Source of the DNA: Oscillospiraceae bacterium
GTDB taxonomy: Bacteria > Bacillota > Clostridia > Oscillospirales > UBA644
NCBI GenBank assembly: GCA_015067385.1
Contig: SVMP01000059.1
Span: 5,213-11,254, forward strand
DNA: 6,042 nt
Direction of reading: 5' to 3'
Shown here: piece after piece, positions 1-6,036 of the stretch
How positions within the stretch are numbered: position 1 is the stretch's first letter
How the letters are laid out: each line of letters starts with the position of its first letter
Position numbers and translations under genes: made by a program
Notes under the pieces: generated by a model
What the model saw: the letters and a program-made list of their open reading frames with translations, nothing else
Database searches by the model: none
What the model was told of the DNA's origin: nothing

Positions 1-1
1 T

Positions 2-178
2 ATGTTTGCAATATCAAGAACATTACTCAATGATATTACGCTTTTCTCGGCATTTCAGATCAATCTTCAAGTCTTGTTTTTCTCTTACGGCATGATATTA
101 CTCATCTCTGTCCTGTTCTCTATTTTCGCAATCAATAAAGCGTTCAGAGGTTCCGCAAGAGATCTGAAGAGGGGATAG
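2..178 (+). CDS. C-terminal end of a membrane protein, probably an FtsX-like ABC transporter permease (5' end outside window)
   Basis: An open frame runs from the left edge to a TAG at 176-178, giving 58 visible residues. The ATG at position 2 is probably an internal methionine, because the frame is open right to the edge. The visible part has one strongly hydrophobic segment, roughly residues 23-45 (LQVLFFSYGMILLISVLFSI and onward). It is followed by a short basic tail, NKAFRGSARDLKRG. A last transmembrane helix ending in a positively charged cytoplasmic tail of the type 'KAFRGSARDL' resembles the C-terminus of FtsX/MacB-type permeases of ABC exporters. That family match is inference from a short stretch, and another polytopic membrane protein is possible. 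The stop lies only 18 bp before the -35 box of the next gene and no hairpin terminator is seen after it, so some read-through into the beta-galactosidase gene is possible. Confidence 0.6.
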   Translation: MFAISRTLLNDITLFSAFQINLQVLFFSYGMILLISVLFSIFAINKAFRGSARDLKRG

Positions 179-196
179 ACGGAAAGATATATTTTC

Positions 197-225
197 TTGA
201 CATAAAAACAGATTTATGATATATT
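197..225 (+). promoter_or_regulatory. Sigma-A-type promoter of the beta-galactosidase gene
   Basis: A perfect -35 box TTGACA (197-202) is followed after 17 bp by a -10 box TATATT (220-225). A TG at 217-218 provides an extended -10 (TGATATATT). Transcription would start near 232, leaving a leader of about 50 nt before the ATG at 281. No good catabolite-response (cre) element was found by eye in 179-280. Confidence 0.75.
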
Positions 226-268
226 GTTGTTATGATATTATTCGTAAATAACATTTTATGTGTTTTTT

Positions 269-274
269 AGGAGG
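269..274 (+). promoter_or_regulatory. Ribosome binding site deciding the beta-galactosidase start
   Basis: A perfect AGGAGG lies 6 nt before the ATG at 281 and 3 nt before the ATG at 278. The spacing favours 281. The in-frame GTG at 260 lies upstream of this site, so it would not be used. Confidence 0.8.
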
Positions 275-280
275 TTTATG

Positions 281-3200
281 ATGCTTGAAATAAAAAAAGA
301 GGATTATGAAAATCCTGAGATAATAAATATAGGAAAAGAGGCAAATCATGCGTCTTTCTTCCCGTATCCCGATGTCGATTCTGCGCTTTCTTACAGTCGA
401 GCACAGTCTCCGTATGTCCGTTTGCTTAACGGAAAATGGAATTTTAAATGGTACGAAAGCCCTGTTTATGTTCCGGAAGAGGTAGTTAGCCCTGAATTTT
501 GGACTGATTCCGATACAATAGATGTCCCCTCGAACTGGCAGTTATACGGATATGACAATGCTCAGTATATAAACGTAGAATATCCCATTCCCGTAGATCC
601 GCCTCACGTTCCCGATGAAAATCCCACCGGTGTATACAGTCGATCTTTTGTTGTTCCCGAATCGTATAAAGATAAACGTATCCATATAACCTTCGAGGGT
701 GTCGATACTGCTTTTTATCTTTATATTAACGGTGAAAAAGTCGGTTTTTCGCAGGGTGCGCATTGTCACAGTGAATTTGATATAACAGATCATGTTCATA
801 TCGGCGAAAATTTTATTACTGTTTGTGTCTTGAAATTAGCATGGTCAACTTATATGGAAGATCAGGATAAATGGCGAATGAGCGGTATTATCCGAGATGT
901 TTATCTTACCGCTTATCAGCCTGTTCGTGTCCGAGATATAGCCGTAAATACCATTCTTGATGATAAGTATATAAATGCCGATCTTTCAATAAATGCCGAA
1001 ATAAAGAACCTCTCAGGCGTAAATTTTGACGGCATTCTTGCCTTTACATTGATCGATCCTAACGGAAAAACAGTCAAACAGTTTTCTCTTGATATTTCTT
1101 CCGATTCCGAAAAACTTATGCTCGATCATTGTGAGAATATCGAAAAGCCATATAAATGGAATGCCGAAACTCCGTATCTTTATGATCTTACATATTCTTT
1201 AAAAGATAAAACCGGGAATATTATCGAGTGCGGCGCTGTTAAAGTCGGCTTCCGTTCCGTAGAGATCAAAGATCAGCAATTGTTTATAAACGGCAGATCT
1301 GTAAAACTCAAGGGTGTTAATCGCCATGAGGTTCATCCCGATATGGGGCTTTCTGTTCCTGTTGAGAGCATGATAACCGATATCAAACTCATGAAACAGT
1401 ATAATATAAATACTGTCAGAACATCTCATTATCAGAACGATACCAAATTTCTCGATCTTTGCGATGAATACGGTCTTTACGTCGTTTGTGAAGCCGATCA
1501 TGAGAACCACGGTCTCGACTGGAGTCCGGAAAAATATAAAATAATGAATAATCCCGACTGGGAAGCCGCTTATGTTGACAGAGCGGCTCGCATGGTCGAT
1601 CTCGACAAAAACCATCCCGGCGTAATTATCTGGTCGCTCGGCAACGAATCCGTATTTGGCGAAAATATGAAGTCCATGATACGTTATATCAAAGCAACGG
1701 ATCCTCAGAAACGTCCTGTTCATTTTGAACGTGCAGGCTATGATCCCGAAATGAATGTCGATATCGTAAGCTTTATGTATACATCCTTTACGGAACTCGA
1801 AAAACAGGCGAAAGCCGATGATCCCCGCCCATATTTCATGTGCGAATATTCTCACGCCATCGGAAACGGTTCGGGCAGCCTTGCTGAATATTGGGATTAT
1901 ATTTATAAATATCCTCGTCTTATCGGCGGCTGTGTATGGCAGTGGGCAGATCACGGTCTTGCGAAGATCGATGAAAAAACGGGGGAACGTTTCCTTGCAT
2001 ACGGCGGAGACTTCGGGGATGTTAAAAACGACGGCTTCTTCCATTGCGGCGGTTTTGTTAACGGCGACCGAAGAGTTCAGCCCGATCTTAATGAATATAA
2101 AAAGGTTCTTGAACCGGTTTATACTTACGGTTTTGACCCCGAAAAGAAAACAGTCACCGTCAAAAACCGTCATGATTTCCAATCACTCGGCTATCTTGAA
2201 ATGAAATACACCGTCAAAAATAATTCCGATATTATTGACGAGGGTGTATGCGATCTTCCCGATGTTGCCGCAGGTGAGGAGGTTTCCGTGTTTATCGATT
2301 ATAATGAGGAACTTCTCAAAGCAGTTTCGGGCGAAGAATATTGGCTTGAGGTAGAGTATACAACGAGAAAATCTTCTCTTTGGGCATTAAAAGGTCACTC
2401 TGTCGCAAGATCCCAGTTCAGACTGCCTCAATCTTCAACCACAATTATCGGTGTGCCGACTGTTCTTGATACAGTTGCGGTAAAAGACACTGTTTTCTCT
2501 CTCGAACTCATTGGCGGCGAATTTGCTCTTAAATTCAATAAGCAGTCGGGCATCATGGATTCGTATATATATAACGGTGTTGAAGTTATCAGAGAAGGTC
2601 TCAGACCGTATCTTTGGCGTCCGCTTACTGCAACCGATATGTCCAGAAATGCAAATATCTGGAAAAATGCACGTTATAATCTTCTTCGTACAATGCTTCG
2701 TGATTTTTCCTATGAAAATAACGGTGATCGCTGTTTCGTTCATACAAAACTCTGCCTTGCCGCTAACGGAAGCATTCCTTCTATTGAATGTACTGTAAAT
2801 TATACCGTTTACGGAAACGGAACTGTCGATGTCGATTCTGTATTCGAACCGCTTGTTGAAAATCTTGCATCTCTTCCGAAAATAGGCTTCCAGCTGAAAC
2901 TCGAAGATAAATTCGATTATATCGGTTGGTACGGAAAAGGTGAACACAACAGTTATATCGATAAGCAGGAATCCGCTTTTGTCGGTGAATATCACGGAAC
3001 GGTCGATGAACAGTTCTTCCCGTATATCAAACCGCAGGCGCAGGGTAATAAGATGGATTGCCGTTGGATGAGTATTTCCACCGTTCGAGGTATCGGTGTT
3101 ATGTTTACGGGTAAACCGTTTATCAACGCAAGCGCATATCATTATACCGATGAACAGATAGAGCAGATACGCCATGCGCACGAACTCAAACGCGGAGATT

Positions 3201-3379
3201 ATACGACCGTAAATATCGATACCGCACAGTGCGGCATCGGAACCGACAGCATCGGTCCCGAAATGCTCGACAAATTCCGTCTTTATCTTAACGAGCAGAA
3301 TAAAAACTTCTCGTTCCGATTCTCTCCGTATAACCGCCAGACCGCAAAGCCTTGCGATATTTACAGAAAGATGTTCTGA
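281..3379 (+). CDS. lacZ: Beta-galactosidase, glycoside hydrolase family 2 (LacZ type, long form)
   Basis: This is a cytoplasmic enzyme (no signal peptide) that hydrolyses terminal beta-D-galactosides such as lactose by the retaining mechanism. It has 1032 residues, close to E. coli LacZ (1023). By motif order: a sugar-binding jelly roll (about 30-215, with INVEYP and N98, and EDQDKWRMSG at 193-202); an Ig-like domain (about 215-330); a TIM barrel (about 335-610); a linker Ig-like domain (about 615-725); and the large C-terminal Bgal_small_N domain (about 745-1025). Visible catalytic residues are acid/base E456 in SLGNES, nucleophile E522 in MCEYSHAIGN, Mg ligands E408 and H410 in ENHG, H349 in GVNRHE, Y500 and H525. 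Oddities compared with E. coli: I991 stands where W999 is expected, the loop after PLTATD is about ten residues shorter, and G590 replaces sodium ligand N604. The start follows the AGGAGG spacing; an ATG two codons' width away at 278 is the alternative. It has its own promoter and a shared terminator. Family call is very secure; the natural substrate could be a galactoside other than lactose. Confidence 0.95.
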   Translation: MLEIKKEDYENPEIINIGKEANHASFFPYPDVDSALSYSRAQSPYVRLLNGKWNFKWYESPVYVPEEVVSPEFWTDSDTIDVPSNWQLYGYDNAQYINVEYPIPVDPPHVPDENPTGVYSRSFVVPESYKDKRIHITFEGVDTAFYLYINGEKVGFSQGAHCHSEFDITDHVHIGENFITVCVLKLAWSTYMEDQDKWRMSGIIRDVYLTAYQPVRVRDIAVNTILDDKYINADLSINAEIKNLSGVNFDGILAFTLIDPNGKTVKQFSLDISSDSEKLMLDHCENIEKPYKWNAETPYLYDLTYSLKDKTGNIIECGAVKVGFRSVEIKDQQLFINGRSVKLKGVNRHEVHPDMGLSVPVESMITDIKLMKQYNINTVRTSHYQNDTKFLDLCDEYGLYVVCEADHENHGLDWSPEKYKIMNNPDWEAAYVDRAARMVDLDKNHPGVIIWSLGNESVFGENMKSMIRYIKATDPQKRPVHFERAGYDPEMNVDIVSFMYTSFTELEKQAKADDPRPYFMCEYSHAIGNGSGSLAEYWDYIYKYPRLIGGCVWQWADHGLAKIDEKTGERFLAYGGDFGDVKNDGFFHCGGFVNGDRRVQPDLNEYKKVLEPVYTYGFDPEKKTVTVKNRHDFQSLGYLEMKYTVKNNSDIIDEGVCDLPDVAAGEEVSVFIDYNEELLKAVSGEEYWLEVEYTTRKSSLWALKGHSVARSQFRLPQSSTTIIGVPTVLDTVAVKDTVFSLELIGGEFALKFNKQSGIMDSYIYNGVEVIREGLRPYLWRPLTATDMSRNANIWKNARYNLLRTMLRDFSYENNGDRCFVHTKLCLAANGSIPSIECTVNYTVYGNGTVDVDSVFEPLVENLASLPKIGFQLKLEDKFDYIGWYGKGEHNSYIDKQESAFVGEYHGTVDEQFFPYIKPQAQGNKMDCRWMSISTVRGIGVMFTGKPFINASAYHYTDEQIEQIRHAHELKRGDYTTVNIDTAQCGIGTDSIGPEMLDKFRLYLNEQNKNFSFRFSPYNRQTAKPCDIYRKMF

Positions 3380-3399
3380 AAAAATAAATAACAGTCAAA

Positions 3400-3430
3400 A
3401 AAGACAGTATGGTTTTTCCATACTGTCTTT
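3400..3430. terminator. Bidirectional rho-independent terminator between convergent genes
   Basis: A perfect 13-bp stem, AAAGACAGTATGG (3400-3412) with its complement (3418-3430), encloses a T5 loop. It sits 20 bp after the beta-galactosidase stop and 18 bp after the stop of the convergent minus-strand gene. Read on the minus strand it is followed by a T-run (complement of A3397-A3402), so it should work well for the regulator gene. On the plus strand the tail (CGTTTATT) is weaker. Confidence 0.85.
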
Positions 3431-3448
3431 CGTTTATTCGGATCGATT

Positions 3449-4213
3449 TTATCTTTTCTTATAGAGAACAAGCTCTGGATTTTCGCCGTTTTCTTCATAT
3501 GTACAAACAAGAAGAAAATCCATATTCGCAATTATTCCGAAGCATCTGTCTGAGCCAAACTCACATTCTAATTGATTGCCGAGATAGGTGGCGTTGTCAT
3601 CGAGTAGTTTTACAGTCTTTCCGTTAGGCATGGGATACTCTAAATTGACGAAGCTTCCGATAAGAGCATTCAGCTCCGTAACTTTCGGCATTCCCTCTAT
3701 ATTCAGAGCATTGAATTCGTTAATGATCTGATTTTTAAATTCGTCAAACTTTTCCTGTCCGCCGATATCTTTATATTTTTTCCAATAATTGAGTTTTGGC
3801 AGCGTTTCTTTCATGTAAGAACGAACCTGCTCTTCCGTCAAATGTTCGTTTGTCATGTTTTTAGCACAGAAATCGATAAGGTCGTCCATGTTGTCATATG
3901 TGTATTCACCGTCTGCATAGCACCATTTACAGTATTCCTCGTTGAATACTCCGTCAGGCTCCTTGCTTATACAAGAATCGTCTAACGGCATACCGCAACA
4001 CTGACATATCAGCTTTCTCGGTGAACCGAGGAGCGTGTTTATAGATACATCAAAAAGCTTTGACAGAAGCTTTAACGTGTCTATGTTCGGTGTCGTTTCA
4101 CCTGTCTCCCAACGTGAAACAGCTTGCCTTGTCACATATAACTTTTCCGCAAGCTCGTCCTGTGAAAGACCTTTTTCTGTCCGTAAAGTACGAATAATAT
4201 CTTTTGTTTCCAT
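3449..4213 (-). CDS. XRE-family HTH protein fused to a putative zinc ribbon (PF12674-like) and an unassigned C-terminal domain
   Basis: This is a 254-residue probable DNA-binding regulator. Residues about 4-62 form a Cro/CI-type helix-turn-helix (GLSQDELAEKLYVTRQAVSRWE), and the SRWETGETTPN segment is characteristic. It is followed directly by two CXXC pairs (C70/C73 in CQCCGMPL and C95/C98 in EYCKWC), a pattern typical of the putative zinc ribbon family PF12674. Next comes a charged, helical stretch (about 104-165). A C-terminal beta-rich part (about 172-254, with GSFVNLEYPMPNGKTVKLLD and ATYLGNQLECEF) is one I cannot assign to a function. The chosen ATG (4213) has AAGGCGG 7 nt upstream; an ATG at 4219, two codons earlier, has only 1-4 nt spacing. 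The gene has its own strong promoter containing a palindrome, which would fit autoregulation, and a good terminator. The ligand or metal sensed and the target genes are unknown; control of the adjacent malQ or lacZ is only a possibility. Confidence 0.88.
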   Translation of the reverse strand: METKDIIRTLRTEKGLSQDELAEKLYVTRQAVSRWETGETTPNIDTLKLLSKLFDVSINTLLGSPRKLICQCCGMPLDDSCISKEPDGVFNEEYCKWCYADGEYTYDNMDDLIDFCAKNMTNEHLTEEQVRSYMKETLPKLNYWKKYKDIGGQEKFDEFKNQIINEFNALNIEGMPKVTELNALIGSFVNLEYPMPNGKTVKLLDDNATYLGNQLECEFGSDRCFGIIANMDFLLVCTYEENGENPELVLYKKR

Positions 4214-4243
4214 AATCATTCCGCCTTCGTTTGTTCTGACAGT

Positions 4244-4272
4244 ATTATACCATAATTATCTGATAATTTCAA
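4244..4272 (-). promoter_or_regulatory. Promoter of the XRE/zinc-ribbon regulator gene
   Basis: On the minus strand, TTGAAA (4272-4267) is followed by a 17-bp spacer and then a perfect TATAAT (4249-4244). A TGG directly before it gives an extended -10. It lies about 30 bp upstream of the start codon and downstream of the malQ terminator, so the regulator appears to be its own transcription unit. Confidence 0.8.
4254..4268. promoter_or_regulatory. Candidate operator: 15-bp perfect palindrome inside the regulator promoter
   Basis: AATTATC-T-GATAATT is a perfect 7-bp inverted repeat around one central base. It lies in the spacer between the -10 and -35 boxes of the regulator promoter and overlaps the edge of the -35 box. 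A protein bound here would block RNA polymerase, so autorepression by the XRE protein is a natural hypothesis. It is AT-rich, so chance is not excluded. Confidence 0.45.
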
Positions 4273-4288
4273 GCAACACGCTGTTGCT
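4272..4288. repeat. Inverted repeat abutting the regulator promoter
   Basis: AGCAACA-CGC-TGTTGCT is a perfect 7-bp inverted repeat with a 3-nt centre, touching the outer edge of the -35 box of the regulator promoter. It has no T-tract on the plus strand, so it is not a plus-strand terminator. It may be a second protein-binding site, but no role is shown by the sequence. Confidence 0.4.
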
Positions 4289-4293
4289 GCAAC

Positions 4294-4326
4294 AAAAAAC
4301 CGTATGAATATATATCATACGGTTTT
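4294..4326 (-). terminator. Rho-independent terminator of malQ
   Basis: A perfect 12-bp stem, AAAACCGTATGA (4296-4307) with TCATACGGTTTT (4315-4326), encloses a 7-nt loop. It lies 10 bp after the malQ stop. Read on the minus strand the stem runs into a six-T tract (complement of 4299-4294). It separates malQ transcription from the regulator gene downstream. Confidence 0.88.
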
Positions 4327-4335
4327 ACTGTCAGT

Positions 4336-5769
4336 TTATATTCTGCCGTAAAGCTTATTCCATTTAAGGAATTTCTTGCGGTCGATCTTTTCGAGCTGTT
4401 CTTTTGTTAGTCTGTAGCTCCAGTTATCGTCGCTCGTTCCGGGAACATTCAGACGTGTATCTTTGCCGTAAAGCAGAAGATCCTGAACAGGGAGTATCAG
4501 CAGACCTGCATGGCTCTGGAACATTGTTCTGAGAATTTCATCATATCCTTTATCCCAGTCTTCTCCGAAATATCCGCAGTAGGTAAGGACATGTCTTCTC
4601 GTTTCGTCATCAAGATCCCAGATATAGCCGAGAAGAGTATTGTTATCATGAGTTCCGGTATACGCAATGCAGTGATTATCGTAGTTGTGCGGCAGATGCG
4701 TGGAACCGGGGTCTCCGAGGAATGCAAATTGAAAAATTCTCATTCCCGGGAATCCGCTGTCTTTAACGAGTTTTGCAACTTCGGGTGTAATGTCTCCGAG
4801 ATCTTCCGCAATAAGAAGCTTGTCGGGGCAGACTTCTTTAAGCGCATTTATAAGCTTCATGCCGGGACCTTTGACCCATTTGCCGTTTTTCGCGGTTTCT
4901 TCATCTGCGGGAATGGAGAAGTACGATTCAAGTCCGCGGAAATGGTCGATACGTACACCGTCGAAAAGTTCACACATAAAGCTGATGCGGTCTTTCCACC
5001 ATGTAAAGCCGTCTTCTTCCATCTTATCCCAATCGTAAAGCGGATTTTTCCATACCTGACCGTCTTCGCTGAAATAATCGGGAGGTACGCCTGCAATACC
5101 TGTCGGCTTGTTGTCCTCATCAAGTTGGAACTGTTCGGGAGCCGCCCATACGTCGGAAGAGTCGAGCGCAACGTAAATGGGGATATCTCCGATTATCGAA
5201 ATGCCTTTTTTATTTGCATAGTCTTTTATGTCTTTCCACTGACGGAAAAATGCATACTGCATAAATTGCCAGAGATTCAGAATTTCTTCATTAACAGTCT
5301 CGTTTGTCCATTCTGTCCATGGCAGATCATCGTTTGAAGCTCTGATTGCCATGAATTTACAGAAATCCGCAGTTCTCGGATGTTTTTCCAAAAATTCTTC
5401 GATGCCTTTTTTATCTTTACAACGTTTTGCCGCAATGTTTAACAAATCAAGACGTTCTTTGTTAAGACGTTTGAATTCACAGCTGTACGGAGTTTTCTGT
5501 TTAGCCGCATCGACTTCCGCTTTTGTCAGAAGTCCTTCTTTTTGCAACGTCGGAAGATCTATAAAATATGGATTTACGGAAAATGTGCTCAGCGAACAGT
5601 AGGGGGAGTTATATTGGTCGGGAAGACAGAAGGGGAGCGTCTGCCAATATGTAAAACCGCAATCGCAAAGGAAATCTATCCATTCTTTTGCGGCTAGACC
5701 GAAACTTCCCTCGGAATGATCGCCCCAAAGCGTTGAAACGTGCATTAATACGCCGCTTGCTCTTTTCAT
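4336..5769 (-). CDS. malQ: 4-alpha-glucanotransferase (amylomaltase/disproportionating enzyme), glycoside hydrolase family 77
   Basis: This cytoplasmic enzyme transfers alpha-1,4-glucan segments between maltodextrins, releasing glucose and making longer chains for phosphorylase. It works in use of starch or glycogen breakdown products. It has 477 residues, slightly shorter than common bacterial MalQ of about 500, and lacks the long N-terminal extension of E. coli MalQ (about 690). The catalytic set is visible: nucleophile D275 in GVRIDHFRG, acid/base E322 in LIAEDLG, and the third acidic residue D375 in TGTHDNNT. The N-terminal RASGVLMHVSTLWG, the NSPYCSLSTFSVNPYFIDL segment and the C-terminal LNVPGTSDDNWSYR are also family hallmarks. 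The GDHSEGSFG stretch replaces the commoner GxGIGDLG form and resembles a Firmicutes subgroup as I recall it. The start ATG has GAGAGG 8 nt upstream. It has its own consensus promoter and terminator and is divergent from the gene starting at 6037. Confidence 0.95.
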   Translation of the reverse strand: MKRASGVLMHVSTLWGDHSEGSFGLAAKEWIDFLCDCGFTYWQTLPFCLPDQYNSPYCSLSTFSVNPYFIDLPTLQKEGLLTKAEVDAAKQKTPYSCEFKRLNKERLDLLNIAAKRCKDKKGIEEFLEKHPRTADFCKFMAIRASNDDLPWTEWTNETVNEEILNLWQFMQYAFFRQWKDIKDYANKKGISIIGDIPIYVALDSSDVWAAPEQFQLDEDNKPTGIAGVPPDYFSEDGQVWKNPLYDWDKMEEDGFTWWKDRISFMCELFDGVRIDHFRGLESYFSIPADEETAKNGKWVKGPGMKLINALKEVCPDKLLIAEDLGDITPEVAKLVKDSGFPGMRIFQFAFLGDPGSTHLPHNYDNHCIAYTGTHDNNTLLGYIWDLDDETRRHVLTYCGYFGEDWDKGYDEILRTMFQSHAGLLILPVQDLLLYGKDTRLNVPGTSDDNWSYRLTKEQLEKIDRKKFLKWNKLYGRI

Positions 5770-5806
5770 AATATCAGCCTCTCGTTTTTTTATATTCAGT
5801 AAAAAT

Positions 5807-5835
5807 ATTATACATCAAAAAATACGGTTTGTCAA
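5807..5835 (-). promoter_or_regulatory. Consensus promoter of malQ
   Basis: On the minus strand a perfect TTGACA (5835-5830) and a perfect TATAAT (5812-5807) are separated by exactly 17 bp. The leader to the malQ ATG would be about 30 nt, with GAGAGG 8 nt before the ATG. Such a strong core promoter suggests either high basal expression or control by a repressor. Confidence 0.85.
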
Positions 5836-5916
5836 TATTTGTTTGCATAATTATCCGACGAAAGACAAGTTCGCTAAGTTGTCTATGTAAATTGTAAAAA
5901 TTATGTGAAATTTCTC

Positions 5917-5924
5917 GGGGGGGG
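5917..5924 (+). repeat. G8 homopolymer tract upstream of a promoter
   Basis: Eight consecutive G bases stand in an otherwise AT-rich intergenic region, 6 bp before the -35 box at 5931. Tracts of this length can slip in replication, but the length could also be a sequencing error. Confidence 0.7.
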
Positions 5925-5930
5925 TAACTA

Positions 5931-5960
5931 TTGACAACATATATATATTTATGTTATAAT
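5931..5960 (+). promoter_or_regulatory. Consensus promoter of the rightward gene at the window's end
   Basis: A perfect TTGACA (5931-5936) and a perfect TATAAT (5955-5960) are separated by 18 bp. The TG at 5952-5953 makes an extended -10. The start of transcription would be near 5967, leaving a leader of about 70 nt before the ATG at 6037. Together with the malQ promoter it makes a divergent pair, with the -35 boxes about 95 bp apart. Confidence 0.83.
5937..5954. promoter_or_regulatory. Candidate operator: imperfect palindrome filling the promoter spacer
   Basis: The 18 bases between the -35 and -10 boxes form a near-perfect palindrome in which 8 of 9 pairs match. The outer arms are ACATA and TATGT and the centre is TA-rich. 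A dimeric repressor binding here would block the promoter. The inner part is simple alternating TA, so only the outer arms carry much information. Confidence 0.35.
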
Positions 5961-6021
5961 GAATATATAAACATACTTTTGTGGATTATGTAACACCAAA
6001 CGGCAACAAGATACTCTTTTG

Positions 6022-6028
6022 AAAGGAG
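6022..6028 (+). promoter_or_regulatory. Ribosome binding site of the gene starting at 6037
   Basis: AAAGGAG lies 8 nt before the ATG at 6037, a near-ideal Shine-Dalgarno sequence and spacing. It supports a real gene start at the right edge. Confidence 0.8.
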
Positions 6029-6036
6029 ATAATACT

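Noticed and set aside
260..280. GTG start at 260 for the beta-galactosidase, adding seven residues
   Set aside because: The AGGAGG ribosome binding site lies downstream of this GTG, within the extension, so initiation at 281 (or 278) is far more likely.
1199..2182. Long open frame (327 codons) antisense to the beta-galactosidase gene
   Set aside because: It lies wholly inside a secure GH2 gene over its catalytic region, its translation resembles no family I know, and its openness is explained by the codon use of the sense gene.
3409..3627. Small plus-strand frame after the beta-galactosidase gene
   Set aside because: It starts inside the terminator hairpin and overlaps the 3' end of the regulator gene on the other strand; there is no RBS and no recognisable protein.
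4035..4307. Plus-strand frame of 90 codons antisense to the regulator's HTH region
   Set aside because: It is the complement of a clear XRE domain and runs through the regulator promoter and into the malQ terminator; no supporting start signals.
4510..5337. Open frame of 275 codons antisense to malQ
   Set aside because: It is fully inside a secure GH77 gene and includes the complement of its catalytic motifs. The translation has no recognisable domain and no convincing RBS was noted.
5841..5850. Possible MalR/LacI-type or cre operator half-site (complement contains TGCAAAC)
   Set aside because: Only one half of the expected palindrome is present; the other arm does not match, so it is not supported.
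6014..6028. Hairpin hiding the Shine-Dalgarno of the rightmost gene (CTCTTT against AAAGGAG)
   Set aside because: The arms pair only with a bulge and leave a loop of about two bases, too small for a stable hairpin.
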